64,000 bases of DNA from contig CAMELE010000002.1 in assembly GCA_945923475.1 (NCBI GenBank), forward strand, positions 90,570-154,569. Direction: 5' to 3'. This DNA is from an uncultured Mollicutes bacterium (GTDB lineage Bacteria > Bacillota_I > Bacilli_A > Acholeplasmatales > Anaeroplasmataceae). A program made the translations under genes and the position numbers. The notes under the pieces were generated by a model. That model ran no database searches and was not told the origin of the DNA. It was given only the letters and a program-made list of their open reading frames with translations. Shown piece after piece: positions 60,749 through 64,000 of the stretch; position 1 is the first letter of the stretch; the number at the start of each line of letters is the position of its first letter.

Positions 60749-61267
60749 CTACCCTACAATATATACAAAATTACAAATAGCCCCTACAATATATGTAATT
60801 GATAATACGAATGAAATTAAATTCATAGTATTATGCTTATACTTTCTTGCATAAAAGCTTAAAACTAAAGAAATGCTTGGAAATATTATTCCAACGAATG
60901 GAATGAATGCAAGTATAATAGACGCCAAAGAAATGATTAGCGCTATTAGATTAATCTTTTTAAATCTTTTTTCTTTTTTTTCTTCTAATTCTTTTCTTCT
61001 TTCCTCTTCAATTCTTTTTCTTTCTTCTATCTCAAGCATTTTTTCTCTTTCTTTTTTTTCATCAAAAAATTCCTCTTGACCAAGTAAAACACTTGATTTA
61101 ACCTCAAGCAATGTACATATAGCTATAAGATTTTCAAAAGATGGAACTGTTTGATTATTTTCCCAAAAGCTTACTGATTGCCTGGATACATTAAGCTTGA
61201 AAGCCATTTCTTCTTGAGATAATCCTTTTATTTTTCTGGCTTTACATAAATTTTCTCCAAATCCCAT
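60749..61267 (-). CDS. XRE-family regulator fused to membrane domain
   Basis: The 172-residue protein has an N-terminal XRE helix-turn-helix (about 6-60: KARKIKGLSQEEMAFKLNVS, SFWENNQTVPS), a strongly charged helical linker (EEFFDEKKEREKMLEIEERK) and two or three membrane helices at the C-terminus. It would be a membrane-bound DNA-binding regulator. GAGGTGA precedes the start. It is the first gene of a two-gene unit with the DUF4349 lipoprotein, and may sense envelope state. Confidence 0.82.
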   Translation of the reverse strand: MGFGENLCKARKIKGLSQEEMAFKLNVSRQSVSFWENNQTVPSFENLIAICTLLEVKSSVLLGQEEFFDEKKEREKMLEIEERKRIEEERRKELEEKKEKRFKKINLIALIISLASIILAFIPFVGIIFPSISLVLSFYARKYKHNTMNLISFVLSITYIVGAICNFVYIVG

Positions 61268-61397
61268 ATTTTCACCTCATCCTAATTATATAAATTTTCC
61301 TCATATCAAACACCAATTGCGGCTTTGATTTTTGTCAAGTTATACTTTACATTATACTTTTTTTGAATAAAAATACAATGAAAATGGCATTATTATA

Positions 61398-61431
61398 GTA
61401 AAAATCCCATAAGATTTTAAGTCCTATGGGT
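61398..61431 (-). terminator. Terminator of the XRE-repeat-protein unit
   Basis: CCCATAGGA pairs with TCTTATGGG on the minus strand (one G-U wobble), seven-base loop, then ATTTTTA. It lies about 105 bases after the stop codon. Confidence 0.6.
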
Positions 61432-61534
61432 ATGTAATATTAAGTATAAACCATTTATAAAATAAAGTGCTAAAATATTATATTTAGCATTTTGATATTT
61501 GCAAATTACTTTATTTTGGATAAACGAAATATAA

Positions 61535-62401
61535 TTATTCTATATTATTCCTTTTAGATAAGATATAGTTAAATACTCTTTTTACATCCTTGCTATTTAA
61601 AAAAGGATATAATGCACTTATCTCTATATTTTGATATTCTCCATTAACATATTCATCTACAAATCTAGATAAGCAACTTGCTGATACGAATGGTAAAATA
61701 GCCACTAATGAAGTTGTATATTTGTTATCATCCATAATAAATTTCATAAACAATGCATCACAATCATTTACACTTAAAAAAGGGAATATTTCAACCAAAT
61801 TTAAGCTTTTGTATTGTTCAGAATCATTTATTATTTCTGTAACTAATTCATGTATATCTTCTTTATTCATGAATGGTAATGCAGCTAATAATTCGTCATC
61901 TTTAGAATTTTTTTTCTTACCAAATGCATATTCAAATGCTTTTGTAAAAACATCACCATAATCTTGTCCTAATTTAACATTTTTGCCTTTAACTTTAATT
62001 TTAATATCTGAAGAATCAATTTTATCTAATTCATTATTAATATCATCTTCTATTTCATCTAACTCATCTTCAACCGCATCTAATCTATCATCTAAATCAT
62101 CTACTGATAATTCTTCAAGCTCATTTTTAATTTCTTCGAGTCTATCTTTTAAAGACAATTTATCATGATCCTCTATGCCATCAAACCAGCACATCATTTC
62201 ATCTATTTTAGAATAAAGTTCTTCTTTCTTAATTTCTAATTCAACTTTAGCCTCTTGTTCTTCAATTTTTTCCTCAAACTCTTCCTTTTCATCATCACTT
62301 GTAAAAACCAATTCGTCTTTGTTTTGGTATTCTAAGGCTTCCTCATAATTAATTGGTTCATATATTTCTTTTCCATCAATAATTGTTTTCTTTAAAATCA
62401 T
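61535..62401 (-). CDS. Acidic coiled-coil protein with four PF-repeats, unknown function
   Basis: The 288-residue protein has a very acidic, Glu-rich helical N-terminal half (about 30-130, repeated DEIEDE and LEEL heptads). The C-terminal half holds four repeats of about 30 residues, each starting with a hydrophobic-PF core: ALPFMNKED, IFPFLSVND, ILPFVSAS and LYPFLNSKD, then a helix. They look like short helical (HEAT-like) repeats. It has no catalytic motif. Its ATG overlaps the TGA of the upstream XRE gene, so it is coupled to that regulator. Confidence 0.7.
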   Translation of the reverse strand: MILKKTIIDGKEIYEPINYEEALEYQNKDELVFTSDDEKEEFEEKIEEQEAKVELEIKKEELYSKIDEMMCWFDGIEDHDKLSLKDRLEEIKNELEELSVDDLDDRLDAVEDELDEIEDDINNELDKIDSSDIKIKVKGKNVKLGQDYGDVFTKAFEYAFGKKKNSKDDELLAALPFMNKEDIHELVTEIINDSEQYKSLNLVEIFPFLSVNDCDALFMKFIMDDNKYTTSLVAILPFVSASCLSRFVDEYVNGEYQNIEISALYPFLNSKDVKRVFNYILSKRNNIE

Positions 62402-62850
62402 ATTTCATCTTCCTTTCTTAAAAAGTTTTGCTCTCCTTGAGTTAATTTAAGATATAACTCATCCATTCTAACTTCTAATCTTCCCTCTTTAATAGCTCTT
62501 AAAACCATCATTCTTTCAATAGGAGAAAATTGATAGAATACTTCAGAAAGCTCAACTTTAATTTTGCCATCTATGACACTTTGTACTACATAAAGCCGAT
62601 TGCGACCTTTAAATATATCATTTTCGTCTACATCTACTTCATCATTTAAGCACAGCAATTCCTCAAATGTTACTTGGAGCAATTTACATAATTCCAACAA
62701 TACGTCTATTGAAGGAACCCCTGTTCCATTTTCCCATTTGCTAACAAGCTGTCTTGAAACAAAGAGTTTTTCGGCAATATCATCTTGCGTTAGATTTTGT
62801 TCTTTTCTATATTTTGTTATCTTGGATCCAACTTTAACAAAATCTATCAT
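62398..62850 (-). CDS. XRE-family transcriptional regulator
   Basis: The 150-residue protein has an N-terminal XRE helix-turn-helix (about 8-62: KYRKEQNLTQDDIAEKLFVS, LVSKWENGTGVPS) and a C-terminal region with ELSEVFYQFSPIERMMVLRAIKEG and RMDELYLKLTQGEQNF, two short similar helical segments. It should repress or activate its own unit. The start ATG 62850 follows AAGGAGG. An inverted repeat over the promoter is a possible operator. Confidence 0.85.
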   Translation of the reverse strand: MIDFVKVGSKITKYRKEQNLTQDDIAEKLFVSRQLVSKWENGTGVPSIDVLLELCKLLQVTFEELLCLNDEVDVDENDIFKGRNRLYVVQSVIDGKIKVELSEVFYQFSPIERMMVLRAIKEGRLEVRMDELYLKLTQGEQNFLRKEDEI

Positions 62851-62881
62851 TACCATCAACCTCCTTATGCTTTAATTTTAA

Positions 62882-62918
62882 ATTATACTTTTCCATATGT
62901 CACGCTACTTTAAGTAGC
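62882..62918 (-). promoter_or_regulatory. Promoter and candidate operator of the XRE-repeat-protein unit
   Basis: A perfect -10 TATAAT lies on the minus strand at 62882-62887. At the -35 position sits the inverted repeat GCTACTT-T-AAGTAGC (62904-62918), which has no -35 match. The repeat is a good candidate binding site for the XRE protein. Confidence 0.55.
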
Positions 62919-63090
62919 ATTTTGTGTATAATTATACTACATTTGATAATATTAAGAAAATGAATAAAGTCTACATTTTTTAATATTTTATAATTTAATT
63001 CCAATTATTTGCTAAATTAAAAACCGCTATATAGCTAATTAATTGATCCAGTTATATATATATATATATATGTTATTAACCATCGGTATT

Positions 63091-63119
63091 TTGACACTCA
63101 TTCAGAAAAATAGTATAAT
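63091..63119 (+). promoter_or_regulatory. Perfect consensus sigma-A promoter
   Basis: TTGACA and TATAAT with a 17-base spacer match the consensus fully. They are 27 bases before the ATG at 63146. A run of TA dinucleotides (63053-63071) lies about 20 bases upstream of the -35. Confidence 0.85.
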
Positions 63120-63145
63120 ATAGCTATCGAAAGGAGCACATTTCT

Positions 63146-63562
63146 ATGAGACTTAAATTTAAACCATTTTTATTATTTGCTACAATCATTACATTGGTTG
63201 CACTAAGTGTTGTTTTATTTTTATTTGCTGATTCACAGGATTTTAAATCATATGCATTTTGGGTAAGCTATGGAGTTTCATTCCCACTTGTATTACTTAT
63301 GACAGCTTTATTAGTTATTTATACTAATAAATTCCATATTGTAGTTAATGCAGAAAACCCTGAATTTGCACTAACACGAGCTACAGGACTAATATACTCA
63401 TTTAATGTTTTAATGGTTTTACAAGGCTTTGTACTTATGCTAATAAAGAAGGTAAATGATAAGGTTTTATTATCAATTGAACTAGTACTTGCGACTGTTT
63501 ACCTAATTACAATTATATACATTGTATTTGTATATGGTAAAAAAACGGATAGTACTAAATAA
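63146..63562 (+). CDS. Small polytopic membrane protein of unknown function
   Basis: The 138-residue protein has four hydrophobic segments (about 7-28, 35-58, 83-103 and 108-130) and charged ends. GAAAGGAG precedes the ATG. No family is recognised. It is monocistronic, with a perfect consensus promoter and a downstream terminator, so it should be strongly expressed unless repressed. Confidence 0.75.
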   Translation: MRLKFKPFLLFATIITLVALSVVLFLFADSQDFKSYAFWVSYGVSFPLVLLMTALLVIYTNKFHIVVNAENPEFALTRATGLIYSFNVLMVLQGFVLMLIKKVNDKVLLSIELVLATVYLITIIYIVFVYGKKTDSTK

Positions 63563-63893
63563 TATAATTTTATTATTATCTCTAATTCTAGTGATTGCCG
63601 CTTTATTTATACAATATTATACTTAATTAATAAAAACTGTTAAATTAGGTTTTGAAATAAATCAAAATCTTGTTTAGCAGTTTTTTTGCTTATTTATATT
63701 AGTTTTAGAATTTATTCACTAAGCATCATATCATCAGCTATAATATGTTTTATTTCTATTATGTTTCGAATTATATTGAATAAACAAGTTCACATTCGAA
63801 AGTATATAAACTGCTTGTTAATGTTATTATAAAAGTAATAAAATGTCCGAATCCCCAATTGTTCATATTACTATTGACTTAATTACTTAACTG
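63563..63893. other. Intergenic stretch with one terminator
   Basis: Apart from the hairpin at 63632-63692, this 331-base stretch shows no gene or repeat that I can support. Confidence 0.6.
63632..63692 (+). terminator. Terminator downstream of the small membrane protein
   Basis: AAAACTG with CAGTTTT, and inside it GTTTTGA with TCAAAATC-type pairing, form a long stem broken by a few mismatches, followed by TTTTTTTGC. It lies about 70 bases after the stop codon. Confidence 0.7.
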
Positions 63894-64000
63894 TCATACT
63901 ATTCTTAAACTGTTTTTCAATATTTGCTTAATATTTAATATTACAGTATCTTTATCAATAACCATATCTCTGTCTAAAGATAAATATTCTATGATTTCTT
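63894..64000 (-). CDS. C-terminal end of a gene entering from the right edge (unidentified)
   Basis: From the right edge the minus strand has one frame open for about 35 codons, reading EIIEYLSLDRDMVIDKD and ending KNSLRIV at TGA 63894. The residue composition is protein-like and amphipathic. Too little is present to name a family, and it could be chance. Confidence 0.35.
   Translation of the reverse strand, partial: EIIEYLSLDRDMVIDKDTVILNIKQILKNSLRIV

Noticed and set aside
61300..61372. TTGACA on the minus strand upstream of the XRE-membrane gene as a -35 element
   Set aside because: No -10 hexamer occurs 16-18 bases downstream; a TATAAT nearer the gene has no matching -35, so the promoter could not be fixed.

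Overview
The window is strongly AT-rich and densely coded, mostly on the minus strand. It looks like chromosome from an anaerobic, low-GC, Gram-positive-type bacterium of the class Bacilli in the broad sense (Erysipelotrichia, RF39 or Izemoplasma-like lineages are my best guess, by inference only). Evidence: a DnaB/DnaI-type helicase-loading pair, RNase J, a DNA polymerase I without proofreading residues, RecD2, diaminopimelate dehydrogenase (so a DAP peptidoglycan is likely), lipoprotein signal peptides, strong AGGAGG-type ribosome sites with frequent TTG/GTG starts, and an [FeFe] hydrogenase. TGA is a normal stop (for example the ATGA overlap at 2070-2073), so this is not a mycoplasma code. 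I found no rRNA, tRNA, CRISPR array or recognisable riboswitch.

Layout. 1-1448: a hybrid histidine kinase cut by the left edge. 1540-5270: a minus-strand operon thyA-folA-plsC-small membrane protein-radical SAM protein-membrane protein. 5435-17324: a long minus-strand genome-maintenance operon polA-nitroreductase-mutM-coaE-unknown-dnaB-dnaI-nadD-nadE-recD2-small peptide. 17381-25285: housekeeping genes (yhbY, coaD, surE, cobB, proS, RNase J, a lipase-like hydrolase). 25333-29661: an operon joining an unknown protein, an [FeFe] hydrogenase and a three-part ABC importer. 29801-34530: a DUF368 lipid-carrier translocase and a MarR-controlled heterodimeric ABC exporter. 34581-38539: a decayed alcohol dehydrogenase fragment, a DUF1016 nuclease, a diguanylate cyclase and a membrane protein.

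38774-40460 is an ISL3-family insertion sequence with iterated end repeats and an apparent 8-bp target duplication, lying in the T-tract of a terminator. 40632-48687 is an apparent secreted-protein operon: M6 metalloprotease lipoprotein, a modular secreted protein, a 44-residue peptide without a signal sequence, a stem-loop, then two secreted endonuclease I paralogues; the secreted proteins share modules. 48836-53279 pairs a membrane hybrid histidine kinase with a lipoprotein that fuses a solute-binding domain to a 5'-nucleotidase C-terminal domain. 53457-64000 holds an AAC(3)-like acetyltransferase, a LytTR-PAS regulator, ddh, an orphan Wzz-like protein, an amino-acid permease, an XRE-membrane/DUF4349 pair, and an XRE/repeat-protein pair with an inverted repeat at the promoter.

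The most promising undescribed systems are the secreted nuclease/protease/peptide operon, the kinase with its two-domain lipoprotein, and the hydrogenase-importer operon. Functions beyond family level are inference throughout.
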